33,113 nt of DNA, taken from Candidatus Omnitrophota bacterium. Its GTDB lineage: Bacteria; Hinthialibacterota; Hinthialibacteria; Hinthialibacterales; Hinthialibacteraceae. The first letter of the stretch is position 1; each line of letters starts with the position of its first letter. Below, piece after piece: positions 7,983-15,800 of the stretch. The stretch is taken from assembly GCA_013177805.1 (NCBI GenBank), contig JABLXU010000063.1:1-33113 (forward strand), written 5' to 3'. The notes below the pieces were generated by a model. The model was not told the DNA's origin and did not search any database. It saw nothing but the letters and a program-made list of their open reading frames with translations. Made by a program: the position numbers and the translations under genes.

Positions 7983-7998
7983 GTCCCCCTTCGGGGAC
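7983..7998. terminator. Short hairpin, possible terminator of the ATP-grasp transcript
   Basis: GTCCCC, loop CTTC, GGGGAC: a perfect 6-bp stem, followed by GATTTAAAATGG. The T tract is poor, so termination is uncertain. Confidence 0.3.
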
Positions 7999-8009
7999 GA
8001 TTTAAAATG

Positions 8010-8043
8010 GCCCAGGGTTGAGCCCAGGGGTTTCACCCTGGGC
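8010..8043. repeat. Dispersed hairpin, GCCCAGGG/CCCTGGGC family (copy 1)
   Basis: Arms GCCCAGGG (8010-8017) and CCCTGGGC (8036-8043) are perfectly complementary across an 18-nt loop that itself contains another GCCCAGGGG. Identical arms occur at 20372-20393 and at 32695-32716. This copy lies 35 nt upstream of the GHMP kinase start and may end upstream transcription. Confidence 0.75.
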
Positions 8044-8078
8044 AGACCTGACGCGTCACGAGATTCGAGGAGACAGAC

Positions 8079-9089
8079 ATGGCCAGCATCATTGAAACCT
8101 TCGCGTACGCCCGGGCGGGGCTGATCGGCAATCCCTCGGATGGATATTATGGCAAGACCATTTCGATTTCAGTCCGCAATTTCCGGGCACGGGTGCTCTG
8201 CTACCCGGCGGCCAACCTGGAAATTCGCGGCAGCGCCATCGATCAGCCCGTTTGGCGCTCGATCGACGAACTGCGCGAAGGAGTGAAAAAATACGGGTAT
8301 TACGGGGGAATCCGCCTCATCCGGGCGATCATCAAACGCTTCGCCGACTATTGCGACGAAAAGGGCATCCGGCTGCCCAAACGCAACTGCGCCCTTGAGT
8401 ATGAATCGGACATCCCCGGCCGCGTAGGTCTGGCCGGCTCCAGCGCGATCATCACCGCCACCCTGCGCGCGTTGATGCAATTTTACGAGGTGGAAATCCC
8501 TAAGGAAATCCAACCCAACATCATCCTCCAATCGGAACGGGACGAACTGGGAATCGGGGCGGGCCTCCAAGACCGGGTGATCCAGGTGTACGAAAATATG
8601 GTCTACATGGATTTCGACCGGGAATTGCTGCAAACCCGCGGATACGGGCACTACGAACCGATGGATCCCGCGCTGCTGCCCAATTTATATATCGCCTACG
8701 ACACCCGCCTCAGCGAAGGATCGGAGGTGTTCCACAATAATATCCGCGAACGCTTCGACCGGGGCGATCCCGAAGTGGTCAGCGCCATGAAAAAATTCGC
8801 CCAACTGGCCGATGAGGCCCGCCGGGTCTTGCTGGCCGGCGAAAAAGAAAAACTGGCCGACTTGATGAACCAGAATTTCGATTTGCGCTCCTCGCTATAC
8901 AAACTCCGGAAAAGCGACCTCGATCTGGTCCATTACGCCCGGCTGGTGGGGGCCTCCTCCAAGTTCGCGGGCTCGGGCGGCGCGGTCATCGGCACCTACG
9001 AAGACGAACGCATGCTCCGCCGCCTCCGCGAAGTATACGCGAAACTCGGCGCGGAAGTGATCATCCCCCAAATCACCGCGGAAAATTGA
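8079..9089 (+). CDS. GHMP-family sugar kinase, glucuronokinase-like
   Basis: A 336-residue protein. ATG 8079 follows GAGGAGA (8067-8073) by 5 nt. GHMP motifs are in order: motif 1 ARAGLIGNPSDGYYGKTIS (11-29), the phosphate loop PGRVGLAGSSAIITA (113-127), GLQDR with the likely catalytic Asp165, and motif 3 SKFAGSGGAVIG (294-305). The GNPSDGYxGKTIS opening is the form I associate with plant glucuronokinases and related bacterial sugar-1-kinases, so anomeric phosphorylation of a uronic acid or similar sugar is likely but not proven. The neighbour upstream is an ATP-grasp protein 225 bp away. The last five codons and the stop (ITAEN*) begin the repeat unit that is copied downstream, so the gene end and the first repeat overlap. 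Confidence 0.85.
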   Translation: MASIIETFAYARAGLIGNPSDGYYGKTISISVRNFRARVLCYPAANLEIRGSAIDQPVWRSIDELREGVKKYGYYGGIRLIRAIIKRFADYCDEKGIRLPKRNCALEYESDIPGRVGLAGSSAIITATLRALMQFYEVEIPKEIQPNIILQSERDELGIGAGLQDRVIQVYENMVYMDFDRELLQTRGYGHYEPMDPALLPNLYIAYDTRLSEGSEVFHNNIRERFDRGDPEVVSAMKKFAQLADEARRVLLAGEKEKLADLMNQNFDLRSSLYKLRKSDLDLVHYARLVGASSKFAGSGGAVIGTYEDERMLRRLREVYAKLGAEVIIPQITAEN

Positions 9090-9618
9090 AATCAGTAGGG
9101 GCGGACCTAGGTGTCCGCCCCAGCCGGACACGGAGGGACGGATTTCTCTAATGATGATCATTATAATCTGACGAACGACAAGGGTGTCCGCCCCGGCCGA
9201 TCACCGCGGAAAATTGAAATCAGTAGGGGCGGACCTAGGTGTCCGCCCCGGCTGATCACCGCGGAAAATTGAAATCAGTAGGGGCGGACCTAGGTGTCCG
9301 CCCCGGCTGATCACCGCGGAAAATTGAAATCAGTAGGGGCGGACCTAGGTGTCCGCCCCGACCAGACACGAAGGGCCAGGGATTCTAACGATAATCATTA
9401 TAATCTGACGAACGACCTGGGTGTCCGCCCCGGCCGGACACCGCGGAAAATTGAAATCATAGGGGCGGACCTAGGTGTCCGCCCCGGCTGATCACCGCGG
9501 AAAATTGAAATCAGTAGGGGCGGACCTAGGTGTCCGCCCCGACCAGACACGAAGGGCCAGGGATTTCTAACGATAATCATTATAAGCTGACGAACGACCT
9601 GGGTGTCCGCCCCGGCCA
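9072..9618. repeat. Composite tandem repeat array with GGCGGAC/GTCCGCC hairpins, seeded from the GHMP kinase 3' end
   Basis: Two unit types alternate in the order A-B-A-A-A-B-A-A-B. The A unit (about 50-55 bp, starting at 9072, 9200, 9255, 9310, about 9438 and 9491) begins with ATCACCGCGGAAAATTGA, the final codons and stop of the GHMP kinase gene. It continues ATCAGTAGGGGCGGAC, loop CTAGGT, GTCCGCCCC, a perfect 9-bp hairpin. The B unit (78-79 bp, at 9122, 9360 and 9541) holds an AT-rich core (ATAATCATTAT in two copies) and ends GGGTGTCCGCCCCGGCC. Copies at 9255 and 9310 keep an exact 55-bp period. Only the first A unit is coding. Reading frames through the array are artefacts of the repeat. 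The hairpins could end or stabilise the GHMP kinase transcript. Confidence 0.9.
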
Positions 9619-9665
9619 GCTGCGGGAACTCATAATGAAACACGAACAATCTACCTCCTTTACCC

Positions 9666-9685
9666 TTACGCCTCTCCAGGCGTAA
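9666..9685 (+). promoter_or_regulatory. Perfect hairpin upstream of the small lipoprotein
   Basis: TTACGCCT, loop CTCC, AGGCGTAA: a perfect 8-bp inverted repeat between the array and the lipoprotein gene. It has no T tract, only AAAATGAAAACG after it. It could be an operator or an RNA structure. Confidence 0.35.
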
Positions 9686-9748
9686 AATGAAAACGAAAGG
9701 CTATTTTCTCCCCGCGGGCGCTCCCCCGGGAATCCAAGGATCAAACGG

Positions 9749-9991
9749 ATGAAAACCTTCTTCTATCACATGGCCGGTCTGGGCTTGCTCGTCTTCTTGG
9801 GCGGATGCGCCGGAGTGGATCAACGCCACGCGCCATCGAGCCATTCGTGGACGCACGACTTGAATCCCGCCAGCACGAAAATCATGCCGGATTGGGAAAT
9901 CTTGGATTTGTCCACCGCCGGTTTGACCAGCCCCCGGCGGCTCTCGAGCGGAGAACAAGTCTGGTGGGATACGACAGCAGCGTTGTGGTAA
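9749..9991 (+). CDS. Small predicted lipoprotein, function unknown
   Basis: An 80-residue protein from ATG 9749 with AAGGA about 9 nt upstream. Residues 1-19 are a signal with a hydrophobic core and lipobox LGGC, so Cys20 would be lipidated. The mature part is only 61 residues, polar, and rich in Ser, Trp and Asp (SHSWTHDLNP, PDWEILDLS, QVWWDTTAALW). I recognise no domain. It faces the radical SAM gene tail to tail, with 9 bp between the stops. The lipoprotein signal is the main support for this being a real gene. Confidence 0.6.
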   Translation: MKTFFYHMAGLGLLVFLGGCAGVDQRHAPSSHSWTHDLNPASTKIMPDWEILDLSTAGLTSPRRLSSGEQVWWDTTAALW

Positions 9992-10000
9992 AACGCCCCC

Positions 10001-11479
10001 TCACGGCTTGCCATGCAGCAACGACGGCTCGGTGGGCAGAAGACTGCGCAACCGGCGCCGCGCTTTTTCCTTCACGATGGATTTCAGCGGGACATTTTCG
10101 GAGATGAACCGCAGCGTGGGTACCGCTTCGCTCTTCCGGGCCTGCTTGCGCAGCCGGGTCAGTTCATCAATGGTCTTCTCCAGCTGTTTCCCGATCCGGT
10201 AGTACACATAAAATTCCTCCCGGGGTATCGTTTCCTCGTTCAAATAAGGCCATGTGGTCATCAAAAACCGGTCTTCGTCCTCGAAATCTTCCGGCTCTAG
10301 CACGATTCCCCGCAGATGGTTCTCATCGATCCCCTTCTTTTCTTTCGCCCATCCCCACACCTCGGTGGCGGGGAGGATCTGCAGCGGCGCGAAAGAGACA
10401 TTATCGAACACATCCGTGTTGGACAGCACAAAATCGAAATTGGAGAGGATATCCTGACGGGTTTCGCCCGGCGTCCCCAGAATGAAGCACGAACTGTATT
10501 GCACCCCGTGCTTCCGCCCCAGGCGGAGCGCCTCCTCGTTTTCCCGGGCGGTGCAACCGCGTTTGCGCAACCGGTGGAGAATATCCGTGGAGCCTGACTC
10601 GAACCCAATATTCAACACGTGGTTGTTAATGGACGCGAGCGCTTCCACCACCTCGTCATCCAGCAAGTTGGCCCGGACGAAACAACGGAACTCCACCCCC
10701 TCGTGCAACCCGCGCTCCCGGATCATCCGGCACAATTCCACCACCCGTTTTTTGTTGACGATGAACAGATCGTCGAAAATCAGGATTTCCGGCGGATTGT
10801 ATTCCTCCCGGATAAGTTCAATCTCCTTCACCACATAGTCGTTGGAGGGATACCGGAATCCCCGCCCCCAATGATGGATGGTGGAACAAAACGAACAGTC
10901 GTAAGGGCATCCCCGCGACGTCATGAGGTTGACCATCCCCCCGTGACACGACCACTTCTCGTGAATCAGCCGCCGGTCCGGATAGGGGATGGCGTCCAGA
11001 TCGGAGAGCGGCTCCCGCTTGGGCGACCGCTCCAGCTGCCCTTCCTCGTTGTGGAACAGCAGGCCGGGAATGTTCCGCAGGTCCGCGGGCCGGAACGCCT
11101 TCCGCTCCTTCCAGAGCCGCACCAGATCGGCGAACGTCTCCTCCCCTTCACCCAAAATGGCCACATCGAAAACCGGATACAAATGCGTGGGCATGGTGGA
11201 AACGTGCGGACCACCGCAAATCACCGGGCACCCGAGCGCGTCCTTGATTTTCTGCGCTTCCCGGGCCGCGTACGAGTAATTGAACGTGACGAAGGTCAGG
11301 CCCACAAAATCGGGCTGGTGGGGAATCAGGTCCTCCGGCCGGCGTTCGACCACGAAATCCGCCCCACCGGCGTATTTTTTTACATACGCCGATAAATAAC
11401 CCAACCCCAATGGGGGAACGTATGACCAGGTGCGGTCGGTTTGCGGATAACAGGCCAGGGACAGGCCGATTGTAACCAA
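10001..11479 (-). CDS. B12-binding-domain radical SAM protein, substrate unknown
   Basis: 492 residues if started at the TTG at 11479, which has GAGGAG (11487-11492) 7 nt upstream and puts the typical beta-strand opening (VTIGLSLACYP) at the N-terminus. An ATG at 11548 (515 residues) is the main alternative. Starts further upstream lie above the predicted promoter. Residues about 1-130 are a Rossmann-like cobalamin-binding-type domain (YVPPLGLGYLSAYVKK, CGGPHVSTMP, VDVAILGEGEETF-like), without an obvious DxHxxG motif. The radical SAM cluster motif is Cys191, Cys195 and Cys198 in RGCPYDCSFCS, followed by FDDLFIVN, GFESGSTDIL and LGTPGET. Residues about 430-480 are basic and helical. Such proteins catalyse methylations or rearrangements on lipids, cofactors or peptides; nothing here fixes the substrate. 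The neighbour upstream is the GH95 enzyme. Confidence 0.85.
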   Translation of the reverse strand: MVTIGLSLACYPQTDRTWSYVPPLGLGYLSAYVKKYAGGADFVVERRPEDLIPHQPDFVGLTFVTFNYSYAAREAQKIKDALGCPVICGGPHVSTMPTHLYPVFDVAILGEGEETFADLVRLWKERKAFRPADLRNIPGLLFHNEEGQLERSPKREPLSDLDAIPYPDRRLIHEKWSCHGGMVNLMTSRGCPYDCSFCSTIHHWGRGFRYPSNDYVVKEIELIREEYNPPEILIFDDLFIVNKKRVVELCRMIRERGLHEGVEFRCFVRANLLDDEVVEALASINNHVLNIGFESGSTDILHRLRKRGCTARENEEALRLGRKHGVQYSSCFILGTPGETRQDILSNFDFVLSNTDVFDNVSFAPLQILPATEVWGWAKEKKGIDENHLRGIVLEPEDFEDEDRFLMTTWPYLNEETIPREEFYVYYRIGKQLEKTIDELTRLRKQARKSEAVPTLRFISENVPLKSIVKEKARRRLRSLLPTEPSLLHGKP

Positions 11480-11583
11480 GGCAAGTCTCCTCGTTCCCAC
11501 GGCGGGGCGGATGGATCGCAGGCCCGGAACGGGCGCGGCTACCCCCATTGCCCGGCCGGACGCGCGTTCCCAAGGCTGGCAAT

Positions 11584-11611
11584 AGTCTATCCGGCATATC
11601 CCCTGTGTCAA
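11584..11611 (-). promoter_or_regulatory. Sigma70-like promoter for the radical SAM gene
   Basis: On the minus strand: a perfect -35 TTGACA (11611-11606), 16 bp, TAGACT (11589-11584, four of six). Transcription would begin near 11577. This is below the long upstream open frame and above the ATG at 11548 and the TTG at 11479, so only those starts fit this promoter. Confidence 0.55.
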
Positions 11612-11802
11612 TCGAATTCCCGGACACCCGCTCTGGCCTGGATGGAAGGCCGTTCGTCCGGCAACGGAACCGCCACTGCCGTTTGCGGTGGAACTCGATC
11701 CCAGAATAGGTATACCCGGTTGCATAGACCAACCCGGCCAATAACCGGCTTCCCCAAACGCGTTTTCCCCGCCGCTTTCGGTTCCGCCGGGAGGCCTCGG
11801 TT

Positions 11803-14238
11803 TTATTCCTGCGCGATCACCGTATACGTTTGACCCGCCTCGACGGGGAATTTCACTAAACTCTCCTCCTTGGTTTTTTCCCACGGAACTTCATGGCCTC
11901 GCACGAGAATCCGGCGGACAGTTTGCCCTCCGGGAACCCGCAGCGTGCAGATTCCCTCCTCGCCCGCGCGCAAGGTTGCCTCCCGGGCTTTTCCCCCGCT
12001 CCAGCGGATATCCACCGTGTATCCCCCGCGCGCCCGCAGGCCTCTGACAAAACCCTCCGGCCAGGCGGATGGCAACGCGGGCAGAAGGCTGACCTCCCCG
12101 GCGTGGCTCTGCAGCAGCATCTCGGCGATGCCCGCCGTCCCCCCGAAATTGCCATCAATCTGAAACGGCGGGTGGTTATCCAACAAGTTCGGCAACGTGG
12201 ATTTGGCCAGCAAGGCCTGGATGTTTTCAAAAGCCTTCTCTCCTTCTTCCAGGCGCGCCCGGAAATGGATCATCCATGCGCGGCTCCACCCCGTATGCCC
12301 GCCCCCATGCGCCAGGCGGTAATCCAGCGATTTCCGCGCCGCCGCGGCGTAGAGGGGCGTACCCCGCAAGGTGATGGAATGGCCGGGATGCAGCCCGAAC
12401 AAGTGCGACATGTGGCGGTGCCCCGGTTCGGCCTCTCCATAATCCTTGATCCACTCCTGCAGCCGCCCGGTTTCGGGGCTGATCTGCAGGGGGGCCAGGT
12501 AACACAGCGCCTTGCGCAGATGCCGGCGGAAATCCGCGTCGATCCCTAAGACTTCAGACGCCTCGATGACGTTGTTGAATAGATCCTGGATGATCTCGAT
12601 GTCCATGGTGGCGCCGTAGGTGAACATCGAGCGGGTCCCGTCTTCCTGGATGAAGGCGTTCTCGGGCGAATGGGACGGATTGGTCACCAGCCACCCTTGG
12701 GGCGAAAATTCCAGGAAATCAAGCAGGAACACGGCCGCTCCCTTCATGATCGAATAGGCCCGCTCGCGCAGGAAATCCACGTCGCCCGTGAAGAGATAAT
12801 GCTCGTACAGGTGCTGGCACAGCCACGCGCCGCCCACCGGCCAGATCCCCCACACGCCATCCGCCGGCACGGTGAAGCCCCACACGTCCGAAAGGTGATG
12901 GATGGTCCAGCCGCGGCAGCCGTAGAGTTCCCAGGCCGTCTTCGTTCCCGGGGGAATCAGGGATTCCATGTAATCGAAGAGGGGCAGATGGCATTCAGAG
13001 AGATTGGCCACTTCGGCGGGCCAGTAGTTCATCTGCAGATTGATGTTGGTGTGATAATCGCTGTTCCAGGGCGCGTTGAGATGCGGATTCCATAGCCCCT
13101 GCAGATTGGCGGGCATGCATCCCGGCCGCGAACAGCCCATCAGCAGATAGCGCCCGTATTGAAAATACGTGGCGGTCAGGTGGGGATCATGCCCGCCCCG
13201 GGCCACGGCCCGCAGGCGCTGATCGGTGGGCAGGAATTCATGCTCCGTATGCCCCAAATCCAGGTCCACCCGCCGGAACAGCGCGCGATGATCGGCCACG
13301 TGCACTTCGCGCAACGCGGAGAAGGAGGTGCCGCGAATGGCTTCCACCTGCGCCCGGCACACCGCCTCAGGATCGGGATGCTTATAACTCGTGGCGGTGA
13401 CGATCAGCAGGAGCAGTTCGTCCGCCCCCTGAATATGCAAAACACCATCCGCGTTGATCCTCTCGCCGCCTCGGGCCAGCGCCAGGCAGTGGGCTTCGAA
13501 CTTCATGCCGGCGTTCTCGCCGGTCTCATGATGCGGCCTGTGGATTTGCCCCCGCAGAATCAGCCGGTTGTCACTTTCGCTGAGGCATTGGGCGTCCTGC
13601 TCCCGCGTGAAGCGCAGCCGCGCCCGGATCGCTCCCGGCTGGTTGGCCTTGAAACGCGCTACGATAACCTGGTGCGGATGCGACGCGAACACTTCGCGCG
13701 TGAATTGCGTTCCCTCAGCTACGTATTCCACCCCGGCCACGCCGGAGTCCAGATCGAGCCATCGCCGGTATTCCGTAACCTCTTCAAGGCCGGGAACCTC
13801 GATCCACAAATCCCCCAAAGTCTGATACGACAGGATTCTCGCGGGAACGCCCATCAAGGTCTGGCCCGCCAACGTCTCGGCTTCCGCGTTGCGGTCCTCA
13901 AAGAGCAACCGGCGGATTTCAGGCAGAGCCTCCCGGCCTTTCGGATTGATCCGCTCGCGGGGATAGCCATCCCACAGCGTGTCGTCATTGAGTTGCAGGC
14001 GCTCCTTGGCCACGCCGCCAAAGACCATCGCCCCGATCCGCCCATTCCCCACAGGCAGCGCCTCCTCCCACTTCGCGGCCGGCTGGGTATACCACAAAAC
14101 CCATTCCCCGGCCGGTTTCTCCGGACGGCCTTCCACATGAACCTCCGGCGGTTGCGGCGCGTTTTCACCTCCCATCACCGGGAGTACCAGGATGAACAAT
14201 CCCACAAAGATTGATGCCGCCCAGGCTGGTTTGCGCAT
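11803..14238 (-). CDS. Secreted GH95-family glycoside hydrolase (alpha-L-fucosidase-like)
   Basis: An 811-residue protein. ATG 14238 has GAGGAAA 7 nt upstream. Residues 1-24 are a signal peptide. The N-terminal beta domain has the GH95 opening WEEALPVGNGRIGAMVFGGV (57-76) with LQLNDDTLWDG. The (alpha/alpha)6 barrel has DYHTNINLQMNYWPAEV (394-410), with the Asn398/Asn400 pair that activates water in this family. NPSHSPENAF (520-529) gives Glu526, my candidate for the general acid, and PFQIDGNFGGTAGIAE (691-706) gives Asp695. Length is normal for the family. GH95 enzymes release alpha-1,2-linked L-fucose, and some act on L-galactose, so exact specificity is uncertain. It is divergent from a second secreted hydrolase-like gene, which suggests a small polysaccharide-degradation locus. 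Confidence 0.92.
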   Translation of the reverse strand: MRKPAWAASIFVGLFILVLPVMGGENAPQPPEVHVEGRPEKPAGEWVLWYTQPAAKWEEALPVGNGRIGAMVFGGVAKERLQLNDDTLWDGYPRERINPKGREALPEIRRLLFEDRNAEAETLAGQTLMGVPARILSYQTLGDLWIEVPGLEEVTEYRRWLDLDSGVAGVEYVAEGTQFTREVFASHPHQVIVARFKANQPGAIRARLRFTREQDAQCLSESDNRLILRGQIHRPHHETGENAGMKFEAHCLALARGGERINADGVLHIQGADELLLLIVTATSYKHPDPEAVCRAQVEAIRGTSFSALREVHVADHRALFRRVDLDLGHTEHEFLPTDQRLRAVARGGHDPHLTATYFQYGRYLLMGCSRPGCMPANLQGLWNPHLNAPWNSDYHTNINLQMNYWPAEVANLSECHLPLFDYMESLIPPGTKTAWELYGCRGWTIHHLSDVWGFTVPADGVWGIWPVGGAWLCQHLYEHYLFTGDVDFLRERAYSIMKGAAVFLLDFLEFSPQGWLVTNPSHSPENAFIQEDGTRSMFTYGATMDIEIIQDLFNNVIEASEVLGIDADFRRHLRKALCYLAPLQISPETGRLQEWIKDYGEAEPGHRHMSHLFGLHPGHSITLRGTPLYAAAARKSLDYRLAHGGGHTGWSRAWMIHFRARLEEGEKAFENIQALLAKSTLPNLLDNHPPFQIDGNFGGTAGIAEMLLQSHAGEVSLLPALPSAWPEGFVRGLRARGGYTVDIRWSGGKAREATLRAGEEGICTLRVPGGQTVRRILVRGHEVPWEKTKEESLVKFPVEAGQTYTVIAQE

Positions 14239-14360
14239 GATTCGGTTTCCTCTCGTCCTATCCCAGATGGATCATGGGTATTACTATCAGGAGGAGAAAG
14301 TAAGGGATCAAGGGACAGCCGATTTTTAGAGAAGTTTTCGGCAATCGCCTGTTTTACCGG

Positions 14361-14389
14361 GAGACAGCCGAAGAAGAATTTCGTAGAAT
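14361..14389 (+). promoter_or_regulatory. Possible sigma70 promoter for the secreted glycosidase-like gene
   Basis: GAGACA (14361-14366, four of six), 17 bp, TAGAAT (14384-14389, five of six), giving a leader of about 60 nt before ATG 14457. The 218-bp gap to the divergent GH95 gene would hold both promoters. I could not pick a clear one for GH95. Confidence 0.45.
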
Positions 14390-14456
14390 AAGGATATGGG
14401 AGAAGAGGAGAGGCCAGAACCGGCCAGAACCTCCCGAACTCGAAAGGCTAATTCGG

Positions 14457-15656
14457 ATGAGAACAGTTGGCTGTTTCATAGGGTTGGCCGCCGTGGCGAT
14501 TGGTGTTTCGGCTGGGGCGTTTGCGGAGGAATCGGCCGGTCCGGTGAATCCCTACACGCAATGGCTAAACGGACCGCCCAAGGATCCCGGGTATTTCCCC
14601 ATCGCCGTCTGGCTCCAGAATCCCAAGAACGCCGCGAAATACAAAGCCGCCGGCATCAATCTCTATGTGGGGCTCTGGCGGGGACCAACGGATGAGCAAC
14701 TCCTGACGCTCCGGGAAGCGGGAATGCGGGTAATTTGTTCGTTGAACCAAACCGGATGGGCGCGCCGGGAAGATCCCACCATCGTGGGCTGGATGCACCA
14801 GGACGAACCGGACAACGCCCAAGAGGTCACCAGCCCGGAAACCGGCGAAAAAGAGTATGGCCCCCCGGTTCCCCCGGAAAAAATCGTGGCGGATTACGAA
14901 GCCTTGCGCCAAAAAGATCCCACCCGCCCCGTTCTCTTGAACCTGGGCCAAGGGGTGGCCAACGATCGATGGATCGGCCGGGGAGAATGGGGCAAGCCGG
15001 AGGATTATCACACCTATTGGAAAGGTTGCGACATCCTGTCGTTCGACATCTACCCCGTCGCCGGATTGCCCAAGCCGGACAACGTAAACTCGCTGTGGCT
15101 GGTGGCCAAGGGCGTGCAGCGGCTGATCGAGTGGAGCGGTGGACAGAAGATCGTGTGGAACTGCATCGAATGCACCCGTATCGGCAATCGATACGGCAAA
15201 GCTACGCCTCACCAGGTCCAGGCAGAAGTGTGGATGTCGATCATCCACGGCTCGCGGGGGCTGATTTACTTCGTGCATGAATTCGCGCCCCAGTTCAACG
15301 AAAGCGCCTTGCTGGACGATCCGGAAATGCTGTCCGCGGTCACCGCCCTCAACCACCGGATTCATGAACTCGGACCCGTGCTCAACACGCCCACCCTCCC
15401 TGACGCCCTGACCGTGAAAACGGACGACCCCGAATCGCCCGTCGCGGCAATGGTGAAACGCCATGCCGGCCGGACCTATATTTTCACCGTGGGCATGCGC
15501 AACAAACCCGCCCACGCGGTGTTCTCGTTCCGCGAACCCCCCGCTTCGTCTCAGGTTACGATTTTGGGCGAAGACCGGACTATCCCGGTTCGCGATGGGA
15601 CGTTCGAAGACCGGTTCGCGCCTTACGACGCACGGATTTATGTTATGGAGCAATAA
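14457..15656 (+). CDS. Secreted TIM-barrel protein, putative glycoside hydrolase
   Basis: A 399-residue protein from ATG 14457 with GAAAGG (14442-14447) 9 nt upstream. Residues 1-23 are a signal peptide (cleavage near AFA|EE). The layout is a TIM barrel: FPIAVWLQNP (47-56), YKAAGINLYVGLW (62-74), RVICSL, IVGWMHQDEPDN (109-120), PVLLNLGQG, DILSFDIYP (192-200), KIVWNCIEC (231-239) and GLIYFVHEF. Two acidic residues sit where clan-A glycosidases place acid and nucleophile: Glu117 in HQDEPDN and Glu238 in NCIEC. Residues about 310-399 form a small beta domain. I cannot assign a GH family. The signal peptide and the divergent GH95 gene support a role outside the cytoplasm in glycan breakdown. The last codons begin a 15-bp tandem repeat that runs through the stop. 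Confidence 0.7.
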   Translation: MRTVGCFIGLAAVAIGVSAGAFAEESAGPVNPYTQWLNGPPKDPGYFPIAVWLQNPKNAAKYKAAGINLYVGLWRGPTDEQLLTLREAGMRVICSLNQTGWARREDPTIVGWMHQDEPDNAQEVTSPETGEKEYGPPVPPEKIVADYEALRQKDPTRPVLLNLGQGVANDRWIGRGEWGKPEDYHTYWKGCDILSFDIYPVAGLPKPDNVNSLWLVAKGVQRLIEWSGGQKIVWNCIECTRIGNRYGKATPHQVQAEVWMSIIHGSRGLIYFVHEFAPQFNESALLDDPEMLSAVTALNHRIHELGPVLNTPTLPDALTVKTDDPESPVAAMVKRHAGRTYIFTVGMRNKPAHAVFSFREPPASSQVTILGEDRTIPVRDGTFEDRFAPYDARIYVMEQ

Positions 15657-15687
15657 GTTATGGAGTAATAAGTTATGGAGCAATGAG
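15643..15687 (+). repeat. 15-bp tandem triplication across a stop codon
   Basis: Three copies of TTATGGAGCAATAAG (15643, 15658 and 15673; the second has GTAATAAG and the third CAATGAG). Copy 1 holds the last codons and the TAA of the upstream gene. Because 15 is a multiple of three, each copy repeats MEQ-stop or a variant in the same frame, giving serial stop codons. Confidence 0.85.
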
Positions 15688-15800
15688 GGTTCATTGGCCC
15701 CAAGGCAGGATGGAGGATTGGCCTTTACCTCCTATCGCGTGCGTGAACTCCAAGCACGGGCATTGGCCGCCCGGAAAATGACGGCTCAGGTTAACAACTC

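Noticed and set aside
9294..9491. Open frame through the 9-kb array (ADLGVRPG-type peptide)
   Set aside because: It is a translation of the palindromic repeats, with no ribosome binding site or protein-like character.
13159..14214. Long plus-strand frame antisense to GH95, and similar long antisense frames over mreC, mrdA, rodA and purL
   Set aside because: High GC at third positions leaves antisense frames open. The sense strands encode full, motif-complete proteins.
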